Origin: Burkholderia sp. Leaf177
GTDB taxonomy: Bacteria > Pseudomonadota > Gammaproteobacteria > Burkholderiales > Burkholderiaceae
NCBI RefSeq assembly: GCF_001424345.1
Contig: NZ_LMPF01000021.1
Coordinates: 408,635-472,634 of the forward strand
Direction of reading: 5' to 3'
DNA: 64,000 nucleotides
Shown: piece by piece, positions 17,431 through 26,569 of the stretch
Layout: each line of letters starts with the position of its first letter
How positions within the stretch are numbered: position 1 is the stretch's first letter
Program-made: the position numbers and the translations under genes
Notes under the pieces: generated by a model
What the model was told of the DNA's origin: nothing
Databases searched by the model: none
The model's input: only the letters and a program-made list of their open reading frames with translations

Positions 17431-17533
17431 CGATGTCCGCTCTATCTCAATTTATCTGGTTTGCATGTTATATGAAAACTTTTTGATTGGGAAATGCCGG
17501 ATTTAAAACGTAGGGTTAACGCTGACCTCACCG

Positions 17534-18274
17534 TCAGACGTGCGCCAGACCGCCATCGACTGTGATCTCCGAGCCCGTCATATATGAAGATGCATTCGAC
17601 GCAAGAAATAGCGCCGCTTGTGCGATCTCGCGTGCGTCGCCCCATCGGCCCATTGGCACCATCTCCGCAATGTACGCATGAACTTCGGGGTTCCCGGTCG
17701 CTTCCTGCGTCAACGGCGTGACCGTCGCGCCCGGCGTGAGCACGTTCACGCGAATGCGCCTCGCAAGCACATCACCATCCATCGCAAGTGTTCTACCGAA
17801 ACTACGGATCGCACCCTTGCTCGCTGCATAAAGCGGATCGCCGGGTCGACCTTTGCGCGCCGCAACCGAGCCCGTCAGAATGATCGAAGCGCCCTCGCAC
17901 AAGAAAGGAAGCGCATGGATCACCGTGAAAATTGTGCCCTTGACGTTGATATTCATAAAGTCGTCGAAGGCTTGCTCCGATGTTTCCGCAATGGGCGGTG
18001 TTTCCGACACGCCTGCGTTGGCAAACAGGATATCGATACCACCTAGCTGCTTTTGAGCATTGGCAATTGCAAGCTTGAGCGCGTCCGGCCGCGAAATATC
18101 CGCCGTTACGCCGATAGCGCCCTCGCCCAGACCTTCTAGTGCCGAGTTCAGCCGCGCGCGGTTACGCGCAATCAAAACAACGCGAGCGCCTTCATCCATA
18201 AATAATCTCGCGGTCTCGAAGCCGATGCCACTGCTGCCGCCAGTGATGACTGCAAGCTTACCGTTCAAACGCAT
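17534..18274 (-). CDS. Short-chain dehydrogenase/reductase
   Basis: The 246-residue classical SDR has cofactor motif TGGSSGIG (residues 11-18), NAG at 86-88, catalytic S136, Y149 and K153 (YAASK), and ends in the common SEITVDGGLAHV. It is divergent from a TetR gene across a 106-bp region with a strong palindrome. TetR/SDR pairs of this layout usually respond to a reactive carbonyl or drug-like compound; the substrate is not evident here. Confidence 0.9.
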   Translation of the reverse strand: MRLNGKLAVITGGSSGIGFETARLFMDEGARVVLIARNRARLNSALEGLGEGAIGVTADISRPDALKLAIANAQKQLGGIDILFANAGVSETPPIAETSEQAFDDFMNINVKGTIFTVIHALPFLCEGASIILTGSVAARKGRPGDPLYAASKGAIRSFGRTLAMDGDVLARRIRVNVLTPGATVTPLTQEATGNPEVHAYIAEMVPMGRWGDAREIAQAALFLASNASSYMTGSEITVDGGLAHV

Positions 18275-18310
18275 GACCGTTTCCTGGTCAAAGTCAACGA
18301 CCGTAGACTA

Positions 18311-18357
18311 AATTCGGAAATGGCTTTTGTCAACAGCTGTTGATAAGATCCCGAATT
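18311..18357. promoter_or_regulatory. Nested palindromic operator between SDR and tetR
   Basis: A perfect 14-bp palindrome, TCAACAGCTGTTGA, spans 18330-18343. It is bracketed by an outer inverted repeat, AATTCGG (18311-18317) and CCGAATT (18351-18357). It sits in the middle of the divergent SDR/tetR intergenic region, where a TetR dimer would repress both genes. Confidence 0.7.
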
Positions 18358-18380
18358 GATACTGACGACCGGACCCTGAC

Positions 18381-18959
18381 GTGCAGACCTCCCAAAAAAC
18401 CACGAGAGATTCGGAAGCATCACGTTTGCGCATCCTCGAAGCCGCAAAAATCCGCTTCTCGCAGAACAGCTACGACGGCGTGGGCGTGCGTGAAATTGCA
18501 TCCGATGCGAAACTCGACCCGGCCATGGTGCTGCGCTATTTTGGATCGAAGGAAAGCTTGTTTCGGGAAATCGCATCGCAGGCTTTCGACGTCGAAGCGT
18601 TGCTGCATGAAGGAATCGACGCGTTGCCGGAACGCGCGGCGAACTTGCTGATGGGCGAAGTCGACGAAGAAGCATGGCGATCGGGATACGATCCATTGCG
18701 CCTGCTGCTTGCCTCCATAGGCAGCGTGACGGCTGGCCCGATACTCTCGGAATACCTTCACCGCGACTTCATCGCGCCATTGGTCAAAGCAATAGGTGGC
18801 CGTGAAGCGCGTGAGCGCGGCGCGCTGCTGGCTGCGCAAATCGTAGGGTTCGCAGTCATCCGCATTGTAGAAGACTCAAACGAGAACGCGGTGCCAAGAC
18901 GCAAACGGCTTAAACAACTACTGGCCGAGGTATTCGATAAATTGTCGCGCGTCGATTAA
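18381..18959 (+). CDS. TetR-family transcriptional regulator
   Basis: The 192-residue protein starts at a GTG. The DNA-binding domain is standard: LRILEAAKIRFSQNSYDGVGVREIASDAKLDPAMVLRYFGSKESLF (residues about 16-61). The ligand domain is unclassified, though the pattern resembles the TetR_C_7 type. It probably binds the palindrome just upstream and controls the divergent SDR. Its stop overlaps the end of the convergent DUF3331 gene. Confidence 0.9.
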   Translation: MQTSQKTTRDSEASRLRILEAAKIRFSQNSYDGVGVREIASDAKLDPAMVLRYFGSKESLFREIASQAFDVEALLHEGIDALPERAANLLMGEVDEEAWRSGYDPLRLLLASIGSVTAGPILSEYLHRDFIAPLVKAIGGREARERGALLAAQIVGFAVIRIVEDSNENAVPRRKRLKQLLAEVFDKLSRVD

Positions 18960-19345
18960 CCTGTGCCAGACGGCGCCATACCAAAAGGCGGGACAACCGA
19001 AGCAAGGATCATCGCGTGTGCATTGGCCGGCGTGTCTCGTCCTCCGCGCGGACGATAAACCAGATCGCCCCGTGCGATCGCGCCGCCAGTCGCCGCGCAA
19101 ATCCCGGCGCATTTTGCTTTTCCTCTGCGCCAGATCTGGTCGCCGTAATAGCCCGATGTCGAATCGCCCCACTCAACCGTTGCGGTCGATCCGCTAGGAC
19201 GGTCGACAACACGCACGAAGACGTGCTGCTCTATTGCCTGAAGTCTGGTGGATCGAATCCGCGTGATTTTGGCTGGCGGTCGAACATCGCCCAGTCGGCG
19301 AAGCACGGTCACGACTTGTTGCCACGGATGCATATCTTTGATCAT
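18956..19345 (-). CDS. DUF3331-family protein
   Basis: The predicted product is about 129 residues. It contains a segment typical of the Burkholderia-restricted DUF3331 family: PAKITRIRSTRLQAIE, then VEWGDSTSGYYGDQIWRRGKAKCAGICAATGGAI and ARGDLVYRPR, with Cys residues that could form a small metal- or disulphide-stabilised unit. The function of the family is unknown to me. The start is uncertain: 19345 has a poor ribosome-binding site, and an in-frame ATG at 19384 would overlap the upstream LysR gene. It follows that LysR gene closely on the same strand. Confidence 0.6.
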   Translation of the reverse strand: MIKDMHPWQQVVTVLRRLGDVRPPAKITRIRSTRLQAIEQHVFVRVVDRPSGSTATVEWGDSTSGYYGDQIWRRGKAKCAGICAATGGAIARGDLVYRPRGGRDTPANAHAMILASVVPPFGMAPSGTG

Positions 19346-19355
19346 TAGGATGCCG

Positions 19356-20399
19356 TCACAAATAAGCTCGATGCTCAACAGCATTATCAATCGCGAGACA
19401 CTGCAACTGTGGTCGCGAATCCGGCGGACACTGCAGATCGAGCGCCCTGATTTTCTCGGTCATATAGTCGATAAACACACGGATTCGCGCAGGCAGATGT
19501 TTGCGGCTGAGATAGCACGCGTAATGGCCGCGATCATCGGGCGAATGTTGAGCAAGACACGCGCGCAGGCGGCCGCCACGCAATAAATCGCTCACCTGGT
19601 ATGCGGCGAGTTGCGCAAGCCCCTGCCCTTCAATTACGGATTGAAGGACGAGATCCGCGTCGTTGAAGGTATTGAGCGCCTTTGGAACAAGCTTGCGGCT
19701 TAGCCCGCCAACCTTGAATTCCCATTCGGCGACGCGCCCGGAAGCCGTGCGCAAGTTGATGCATCGATGACCATGGAGATCGTCTACCGTACGTGGCAAG
19801 CCATGTGAACCAACATACGCAGGCGACGCACACACGAGCATCTGCATGGGAATGATCTGCTTCGCGACGACCTGGCTGTCTTCCATCTTGCCGTCGCGAA
19901 ACGCTACATCGACACGGTCCGACGTAAAGTCGGCGGGACTATCTTTAAGCACGAAGTCGATCGTTATGTCCGGGTATATTGCGTGGAAACCCTTCAGCAA
20001 CGGCGCGACGACCTTGCGGCCGAATCCAGTGGTGGCAGAGATACGCAGATGCCCGCGAGGTGGGCCATGGCGCAGTTCGCGCATGTCTTCGAGCGCCTGA
20101 ACAATGCGCTCGACGCCGGGATGACAGTTCTGGAAAAACAGTTCGCCTTCGCGCGTGAGCGATGTGCTGCGTGTGGTTCGCACGAATAGGCGGGCGTCGA
20201 GTTGCGCTTCGAGCTTCTGGACGTTGCGGCTCACTGCTGAACGCCCAATGCCGAGCCGATCACCCGCCTTCGCGAAACTGCCTTCGCTCACCACGGCGAG
20301 AAACGCAACCACGCCGGCGTAACTCGTGGCGAAGCTGCACGCCAGGGAGTCGTCGCCAGGACTTTGCAGCGGGAGCATTTGACTGATCGACATCATCAT
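19356..20399 (-). CDS. LysR-family transcriptional regulator
   Basis: The product is about 347 residues. The HTH is AFLAVVSEGSFAKAGDRLGIGRSAVSRNVQKLE (around residues 31-63), followed by the effector domain (GHLRISATTGFGRKVVAPLL). Three consecutive ATG codons (20393-20399) make the exact start uncertain; GGGGG lies just upstream. The N-terminal extension of about 28 residues before the HTH is longer than usual. The target is not obvious: the only close downstream gene on this strand is the DUF3331 gene, 10 bp away. Confidence 0.87.
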   Translation of the reverse strand: MMMSISQMLPLQSPGDDSLACSFATSYAGVVAFLAVVSEGSFAKAGDRLGIGRSAVSRNVQKLEAQLDARLFVRTTRSTSLTREGELFFQNCHPGVERIVQALEDMRELRHGPPRGHLRISATTGFGRKVVAPLLKGFHAIYPDITIDFVLKDSPADFTSDRVDVAFRDGKMEDSQVVAKQIIPMQMLVCASPAYVGSHGLPRTVDDLHGHRCINLRTASGRVAEWEFKVGGLSRKLVPKALNTFNDADLVLQSVIEGQGLAQLAAYQVSDLLRGGRLRACLAQHSPDDRGHYACYLSRKHLPARIRVFIDYMTEKIRALDLQCPPDSRPQLQCLAIDNAVEHRAYL

Positions 20400-20631
20400 G
20401 TCCCCCGACGCACGCGGCGAAAAGTTTGAAGGTGGCTTGATGGTTTCATACCAGACAAGACGTTCCACCTTTCGCTTTTGTGACGCCGGCTCGTGGATTT
20501 TTTTGTACCTCCGTTTAAAGCAAATTCATCACCTGAGTAAATCCAACGCGGACATCTCCTTAACGGAAAATCGTTTGCTGAGGTTGCCGTGCGGCGTTTA
20601 CGCCTCGCGGCACCATCGCTTGAAAACTGCG

Positions 20632-21111
20632 TTATGCCAGGTTGGCCTTATCGAGTCCGAAAGCTTTGTCGGAGGAACCGGGCACGGTCTGGAACGCCAC
20701 GTTAACGCGGTTCCATCCGTTGATCGCGACAATCGCGTACGTCAAGTCGGACAATTCCTTCTCCGACAACTCGCCGCGAACACGTTCATAAATTTCATCG
20801 GGTACGCCGTGCTCGGGCAGGCGCGTGAGCACTTCCGTCCACGCAAGAGCCGCCCGCTCGCGCGGAGAAAACAGCGTCGACTCGCGCCATATTGCAACGT
20901 GATGAAGCCGCAGTTCGCGCTCACCATGAATCCTGGCTTGCTTGACATGCATGTCGAGGCAAAATCCGCAGCCATTCATTTGCGATGCGCGGATGGTGAC
21001 CAGATCGCCGATCGATTTTTCGATCGAACCGTCCTTCACGAGCGTGCTGAACTCGAGATACGTCTTGAACAGTTCAGGCGATTGCTGGATATAGTTGAGA
21101 CGTTTCGTCAT
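20632..21111 (-). CDS. Carboxymuconolactone decarboxylase/AhpD-like protein
   Basis: The 159-residue protein has the AhpD-type redox motif CGFC in MNGCGFCLDMHVKQAR (around residues 46-61), a site for peroxidase or thiol-disulphide chemistry. The start is fixed by GGAGTG ahead of the ATG. It lies 149 bp downstream of the ECF41 sigma factor on the same strand. ECF41 sigma factors are known to be linked to such COE-type genes (carboxymuconolactone decarboxylase, oxidoreductase or epimerase). It is therefore the presumed output of that sigma factor. Confidence 0.9.
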   Translation of the reverse strand: MTKRLNYIQQSPELFKTYLEFSTLVKDGSIEKSIGDLVTIRASQMNGCGFCLDMHVKQARIHGERELRLHHVAIWRESTLFSPRERAALAWTEVLTRLPEHGVPDEIYERVRGELSEKELSDLTYAIVAINGWNRVNVAFQTVPGSSDKAFGLDKANLA

Positions 21112-21260
21112 TGTCACTCCGGAATCCGATGGGTCAGCCAGTCCTCGAAAGACAAGCACTGGCGGCGGCGACATGCCGCTCGGGAATCATCGTAGGTTTA
21201 ACGCTTTTGCACCGGTAGATACGCTCAGGTGCGCACTGCGTTGACTCCATGACAACAATC

Positions 21261-22142
21261 TCAGCAACCGCCAAAAGCCGTCGCAATGCGAACCAGCTTG
21301 TCCGGATTGCGCTGAACGAGAATACGCACGATGCGCTCGCCGTCGGTCTCGAATGACTGCGCTGATTCCAGTTCATCATTGATAAAACGGAGCAATGCCC
21401 ACTGCCCGTTGAGCAATGCAAGCTCCACTCGCACAGCGGGTCCATAACGTCTGCTCGCGGCAAAGAAAAGCTGCGCAATGCGCCTGCCGCCTTCAAGTGG
21501 TTTCCCAAAGCTCGGCACCTTGCCGCCGCCATCGCCGATGAGTTGCGCATCGGCTGCAAGCAAAGCGTTGATGGCGTGAAAGTCACCGGCTTCGACAGCT
21601 TGCGCAAAGGCGGTCACCAACCGATGATGAATCTCGCGAGGGACGGCAAAACGCGGGCGCTCATCGCGCAACTGGATCTTCGCGCGGCTCACGAGCTGAC
21701 GGCACGCGGTTTCACTCTTGCCGATGGCGCTGGCGACTTCGTCATAGTCGGCATCGAATACTTCGCGCAGCAAGAACGCGGCGCGCGCCTCGGGCGTCAG
21801 GCGTTCCAGCACCATCAGGAAGGCCACCGATACATCGTCGGCCCGCTCTTTCATCTGCTCGGGCGACTGGGCCGAATTGCTGATTTCAGGTTCCGGCAGC
21901 CAGATGCCGGCGTAATGTTCCCGCTGCACTTTAGCGGCTCGCAACCGGTCGATGGCCAACCGAGTCGTGACCGCGACAAGCCATGCTTCGGTGTTCTCGA
22001 TCGCGTCTTGCCGGGCAGAATGCAAGCGCAACCAGGCGTCCTGAACGACATCTTCAGCTTCGGCCACCGAGCCCAACATGCGGTACGCAATGCCCTGCAA
22101 ACGCGGGCGAAGCTTGTCAAACGCGCGAGTGGCATCGTCCAT
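21261..22142 (-). CDS. sigJ: ECF41-group sigma factor (SigJ-like) with fused C-terminal regulatory domain
   Basis: The 293-residue protein has sigma region 2 (residues about 8-75, AYRMLGSVAEAEDVVQDAWLRL) and region 4 (about 108-160, LTPEARAAFLLREVFDADYDEVASAIGKSE). A SnoaL-like C-terminal domain of about 115 residues follows. All three signatures described for ECF41 are visible: WLPEP (81-85) in the linker, DGGGK (204-208) and NPDKL (279-283) in the extension. These sigma factors have no classical anti-sigma factor; the fused domain controls activity. A matching promoter is present upstream, so autoregulation is likely. Confidence 0.92.
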   Translation of the reverse strand: MDDATRAFDKLRPRLQGIAYRMLGSVAEAEDVVQDAWLRLHSARQDAIENTEAWLVAVTTRLAIDRLRAAKVQREHYAGIWLPEPEISNSAQSPEQMKERADDVSVAFLMVLERLTPEARAAFLLREVFDADYDEVASAIGKSETACRQLVSRAKIQLRDERPRFAVPREIHHRLVTAFAQAVEAGDFHAINALLAADAQLIGDGGGKVPSFGKPLEGGRRIAQLFFAASRRYGPAVRVELALLNGQWALLRFINDELESAQSFETDGERIVRILVQRNPDKLVRIATAFGGC

Positions 22143-22246
22143 GTTGCGTGGTTCCCCGGCGAAACGTGGCTGACTTCAATCCTGATGAAAAGAAGAAAGC
22201 CGATCCTCGCATTTGAGAAGGATAGATGGATGTGTACATAACAACA

Positions 22247-22273
22247 GACGTTCGACACACCGATTTTGTGACA
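22247..22273 (-). promoter_or_regulatory. ECF41-type promoter of the sigma factor gene
   Basis: Read on the minus strand, TGTCACA (22267-22273) is followed after exactly 16 bp by CGTC (22247-22250). This is the published consensus of ECF41 target promoters. It lies 105 bp upstream of the sigma gene, in the right orientation for autoregulation. Confidence 0.85.
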
Positions 22274-22370
22274 ACAAAAAACTAGCGCACAACGGCGGCG
22301 GTGCCAAGGCGAATGCTCGATGGAATTGTAAGTTGATACATGGCGCAGGTACGCGACCATGTTCGAAACA

Positions 22371-22393
22371 GCCGGATCGCTGACGGATCCGGC
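22371..22393 (-). terminator. Hairpin downstream of the HU gene
   Basis: GCCGGATC and GATCCGGC are 8-bp perfect arms around a 7-base loop, about 80 bp past the HU stop. On the minus strand it is followed only by a short TTTC run, so terminator function is probable but not certain. Confidence 0.4.
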
Positions 22394-22469
22394 CTGTTCC
22401 GCAAGCACCGCGGAGCGGCGCTTATTAGTGTCCAGAAGCTAAAAGGCGATGCCGGACACGCCCACCGGC

Positions 22470-22745
22470 TTACTGGTTTACCAGATCCTTGAACGCTTTG
22501 CCGGCGGTAAACTTGACCGTTTTGGCAGCGGCGATCTGGATGGCATCGCCGGTCTTCGGGTTACGGCCCGTGCGCGCTGCACGTTGACCCGTGCTGAACG
22601 TGCCGAAGCCGACGAATTGAACGCTGTCGCCGTTGACAACGGCTTGCGTTACGGTGGAGATAAATGCATCGATAGCCTCGGCAGCCGCGGCCTTGCTGGT
22701 GCCTGTAGCGGACGCCACGGCGTCAACGAGTTCTTGCTTGTTCAT
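22470..22745 (-). CDS. hupB: HU-family DNA-binding protein
   Basis: The 91-residue protein matches HU-beta along its full length: [28 protein letters not shown], the FVGFGTFS segment and the GRNPKTGD tip of the DNA-binding arm. HU bends and compacts DNA as a dimer. It is monocistronic here. Burkholderiales carry several HU paralogues, so the symbol marks family rather than orthology. Confidence 0.93.
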   Translation of the reverse strand: MNKQELVDAVASATGTSKAAAAEAIDAFISTVTQAVVNGDSVQFVGFGTFSTGQRAARTGRNPKTGDAIQIAAAKTVKFTAGKAFKDLVNQ

Positions 22746-24057
22746 TTCTGTTTTCTCAAAGATGGGAACGACTCACTGCCCATGCGAGCGCACGGTGGAA
22801 GCGTCACCTTACCGGACGCGGCGGTTGGAGGCAAATCAGTTTCGCCCTGATAGGGCAAGCGATTTGGGCCGATACGCTCGTCCGCTTGGCGTTATACAAG
22901 GTCGCCGCGCCGGAAAGGAAAGCGTCAAATGTTAACCCGGCTATCGCGCGTTTGGCGAGAGCGCGGCGTTCCTGTCGGCTTTGACGGACAAATGCGCCGA
23001 AATAGCGGCTAAATTCTAGATTTTTGTTATTAACCGTTGCCCTTCTTATTAGCACGACAAGCGTTCGGCCACGCGCCGGAATATTACTTTTTGCTTTCGA
23101 TCAAAGTAAGGTTATGTTCGCGCGATGCGTTTTTTTCAACTATGAGGAAACGATTTGCACGGCGGAACCGAATTTCCAGCGCGGACCGTGTCAGGAAATT
23201 CCGCATCATCCATTGTTGCTGCGCGGTCACGTTTCCGCCCCGCCTTTCAATGTACAGGTGACATTGTATTTAGTTCGATATCCAAATCAATTTCAAAAGC
23301 CGTCACTCAAGTTCACACTCAGATCGAAGGGCCTGTGTGTCTGATGTTGTACAGACCATTCGCTTCGGCGATCTTCGACGGCTCGCTGTCTGTCCGGTAT
23401 GCGACAGTGACAGTCTTGCTATCGGCGGCGAATGCGGAAAAAAGTAAAATTCGCCCCGAGGTCGAAGAGAAGCGCTAGCAGAGCGTCGCCTCGAATCAGA
23501 TGCTTGAACATGCTTCGCAGCTCCGTCAAGAAAATGCGCTGCCGCAGAATCGTGCCCTCGTGACAGCATTGTTTAAATTGACCCGGTTAATATGATTCGG
23601 ATTCCGATGCAATTTACCGATGTGTAGGTTTGAACAAAGTAATAAATTCTGAATAGCTTAGTGAATTTCAAGCTTTACCCGGCGTTTTGTGCAAGCATGG
23701 TCTGAGGTATCCTCGACACCTGATTGAACATTCCGCCGCGCGAGAATGGATTCGCTCCCTGTAGACACTCGTAGAAGACCCGCCTCATCCGCGAATGCAT
23801 ATTTTCCAAGCTTATCGAAGAACGCGGCATCATTCGTATCGGCCACGCGAATGTGGTGGTCGATTCAACGCTCGCCAAACAAGAACCGCGCACGGCTTTG
23901 GGACTTGACGCCGGAAAGTCTGGTGCGTCGCGTCGAGCGGCATGCCTTCGACACCCATGCAGCTCGGACTTGTTCGAAGTGCTCCACTTTCGTAGCGACA
24001 CATTACGATACTGCATGCATGTCGCACGCAAGCGACCTTGAGCGCGAGGCAAGCGAC
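22746..24057. other. 1.3-kb region without a confident gene
   Basis: The first part is the promoter side of the HU gene. I find short ORFs on both strands (for example 22804-23055 minus, 23155-23478 plus, 23675-24079 minus). None has a good ribosome-binding site, family motif or normal codon pattern. The part around 23785-23930 contains a plus-strand stretch reading LIEERGIIRIGHANVVVDST that looks protein-like but is preceded by a stop and has no start, so it could be a gene remnant. Confidence 0.4.
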
Positions 24058-25548
24058 ATGAGCGACCTGACCCAAACATGGCCTCGCCCGCTTAGCCCGG
24101 GCGCTTCACGAGACTTCAGCATCATGATCGATTCATCGACAACACAAGATCAGGGAAACGTGGCGAACATTATCGTCATTGGCGGCGGTTTCACCGGACT
24201 TGCATTCGTAATCCACGCCATCCAGGCGCGTCCAGCCGGCGTCAATCTCGACTTCACCATTGTGGAACCATCGGCGCAACTGGGGCGCGGGATTGCTTAC
24301 GGCACCACAGAACCGCTGCACCGAATCAATGTCCCGAGCGATCGGATGAGCCTCTTCGCCAATGACTCGACGCACGCCACGCGATGGCTCAGAGAGCACG
24401 AAGCGCTGGACGCAGGCAGTATCGATGAGCAGGGGCACTATTATGTGTCTCGGCAGCGATACGGCGAATATGTCGATGCAACCTTGAAACAAGTGGTGGC
24501 CGAAGCCGCTCCGCATGTCCACGTAAGTCATCGGCAGGCAAGCGCTATCGGACTTTCCAAAAGCAACGCGGGCTATATCGTCACGCTCGACGATGGTTCG
24601 CAACTTGAAGCGCAACGCGTTGCACTTTGCTTCGGACACACGCCGTCGCAACCGCCGGGACGTATCGATGAAGACGCATTACACGACCCTCGTCTGATCG
24701 CGCATCCGTGGTCGCACGATGCGTTGCACGCCATTCCGCGCGATGCAGCGGTGCTTCTCGTTGGCACCGGACTGACCATGGCCGACGTTGCCGTCACATT
24801 GCTCGGCCGCGAACATCGCGGACGCATTACGGCCATTTCGCGCCGTGGCCTGCGCGCGCAACCGCACGGCATTTTCGCCGATACCGCCGACTTCCTCGGC
24901 GACACCGCGCCCCCAAAAACCGCGCGTGAATTGGTGAAAAAGCTGCGTCAGCGCATCGCCCGCGACAAGCAAGCGAACCTCGGCTGGCAGCCCGCTGCGG
25001 ACGCATTTCGCTTCGAGCTTCCGCGCATCTGGAACGCGTTGTCGGCGCACGAGCAACGCCGTGTTGTCCAGCGGCTACTGCCGTTTTGGGACGTGCACCG
25101 GTTTCGTATCGCGCCGCAGATTCACGCAGCTATCGAACGAGCGATTGAATCAGGGCAGATGAGCGTGGTGACGGCGGGTATCGGGGATATACATCGCAAC
25201 GCGCATGGCTTTCGCGTGGGGCTCAAAAGCCCGGGCGGCCGCATAGAGGAACATGACTTCGGCGCCGTTGTGTTTTGCACGGGACCGGCGCGCGACATCG
25301 ATAGAAATCCGCTCGTGAAGTCCTTGCTCGAAAGCAGGCTCGCGCGTCTGGATGCGGTTCGAGCAGGCCTGGATACCGATCTTCAAAGCCGCATACGCGA
25401 TGCCGATGGCAACGTGTCCGCCGGCCTCTTCGCATTCGGTCCGATGACCCGGGGCAGCTTCGGCGAGATGACCGGCGCGCCGGACATTGCGCGCCATCTC
25501 GAGCGGCTGTTGAAAGACGGCAGCCTGCTTGCATATCCGGTGCAATGA
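24058..25548 (+). CDS. FAD/NAD(P)-binding oxidoreductase
   Basis: The protein has 496 residues from the ATG at 24058, which has GAGG upstream; an internal ATG at 24124 is possible, and a longer extension to 23746 is not protein-like. The dinucleotide-binding motif is IIVIGGGFTGLAF (residues about 37-49). A second nucleotide-binding site is suggested by VLLVGTGLTMADVAVTLLG near 225, and the C-terminus has GLFAFGPMTRGSFGEMTGAPDI. This is the FAD-NAD(P)-binding family often described as related to adrenodoxin-reductase-like proteins. The substrate is unknown and no partner gene is adjacent. Confidence 0.82.
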   Translation: MSDLTQTWPRPLSPGASRDFSIMIDSSTTQDQGNVANIIVIGGGFTGLAFVIHAIQARPAGVNLDFTIVEPSAQLGRGIAYGTTEPLHRINVPSDRMSLFANDSTHATRWLREHEALDAGSIDEQGHYYVSRQRYGEYVDATLKQVVAEAAPHVHVSHRQASAIGLSKSNAGYIVTLDDGSQLEAQRVALCFGHTPSQPPGRIDEDALHDPRLIAHPWSHDALHAIPRDAAVLLVGTGLTMADVAVTLLGREHRGRITAISRRGLRAQPHGIFADTADFLGDTAPPKTARELVKKLRQRIARDKQANLGWQPAADAFRFELPRIWNALSAHEQRRVVQRLLPFWDVHRFRIAPQIHAAIERAIESGQMSVVTAGIGDIHRNAHGFRVGLKSPGGRIEEHDFGAVVFCTGPARDIDRNPLVKSLLESRLARLDAVRAGLDTDLQSRIRDADGNVSAGLFAFGPMTRGSFGEMTGAPDIARHLERLLKDGSLLAYPVQ

Positions 25549-25550
25549 AC

Positions 25551-25777
25551 ATGAGCGCCAGGAACACGCACCATGTTGTTCCCGCTGCAAGTCCGCCGCC
25601 TTCGTCGCTATTTTCATGCAACCGAAGGCGCGGGAAGCTGTAGCTTTCGGGCCAAGTCCGCTACGAAACCTAGTCGATGCTAGGAAGCGAAGGCAACAAG
25701 AAAGCTTGTTGGATTCCAATCTCGCGCTTGCCGACAATGCGCTCGACGCCATTGCACCTGGCACCGGATCTTACTAA
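25551..25777 (+). pseudogene. Possible decayed DUF2188-like small gene
   Basis: An ATG two bases after the FAD gene stop begins MSARNTHHVVPAAS, which resembles the opening of small DUF2188 proteins (xxHVVPxxxGW). It stops after 30 residues. In another frame the following DNA reads KAREAVAFGPSPLRNLV, resembling the EAxxxAxxLA part of the same family. A frameshifted remnant is a reasonable reading, but the similarity is short and judged by eye. Confidence 0.25.
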
Positions 25778-26569
25778 ATAAAATTTGCGAGCGATCACCG
25801 ATTAAAGCTTAGTCGTCTTGTCGAGATGCCATTGCGCTATTGGTATATACAGCGACAAGCTTAAAAACCTTCCACGGCAAAAACAGCGCAAATGTTTCAG
25901 TTCCCAAGACGCAACAAATGCGTCGCACGCCGTCATGCTGCTGCAATAATTGGCTGGCTAACGCCTAAGCCGGGCTTCCTGATCGGTAAAGCTGTCTGCC
26001 GGCAATATTGCAATAAACCCACACGGGATAAAGATACCGCCGCTAAAGGACTCGTAATTGCCGCGCTAACAAAAACGTGGCTTGAGCATGCATCAACCAA
26101 AACTCCAACTCTCGCTACTGCACTCAAACTGACAAACGAGATGCTGCCCGAAAAGCTCTCGCTCAATTACCGCAGCCTCGTCGCGGTACGTACAAATGAA
26201 CGTGAAAAGCCGTACGAAAAGGATACATCCGCCGCACGTACTGCCCGCCAGAGCTAAGGCGGGTCGCAGACTAGCGTTTTCAGGGCTTTAGTAAACCCGA
26301 TTATTTGCGTTAAGCTGAAATCTGCACGCCGGCACGTTTTGCATTGCAGGTTTTCCGGTTTGGAAAGCTTCAATAATTATTGGCACGGCGTACAATTGAA
26401 TCGCGATAATTCCAAGAGCGTCCTGCACGGCAAGGTATCTTCGTTACGGACACGTTAAGCATTTGGCGAAGTCTTGTCACAACAATGCAATGCGATGCGT
26501 CTCGGCGCCCTGGCTTTATCCTCGGTTCTACTTTCATTTTTTAGCTTTAAATTTTTTCTGGACACACTC
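25778..26569 (+). promoter_or_regulatory. Non-coding region including the long leader of the cold-shock gene
   Basis: This AT-rich stretch precedes the cold-shock gene. The last part (about 26400-26569) is rich in T runs (TTTCATTTTTTAGCTTTAAATTTTTTC) and looks like a structured 5' untranslated region. csp genes typically have such long leaders for temperature-dependent translation. An in-frame upstream extension of the csp gene exists but lacks a credible start. One ORF at 25892-26257 has no ribosome-binding site or recognisable motif. Confidence 0.45.

Noticed and set aside
25892..26257. 121-residue ORF before the cold-shock gene
   Set aside because: No ribosome-binding site, no family motif, AT-rich unlike neighbours; probably by chance.
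26474..26569. N-terminal extension of the cold-shock protein
   Set aside because: It would start at TTG with no ribosome-binding site and add a hydrophobic stretch foreign to the family; the ATG at 26570 gives the standard length.
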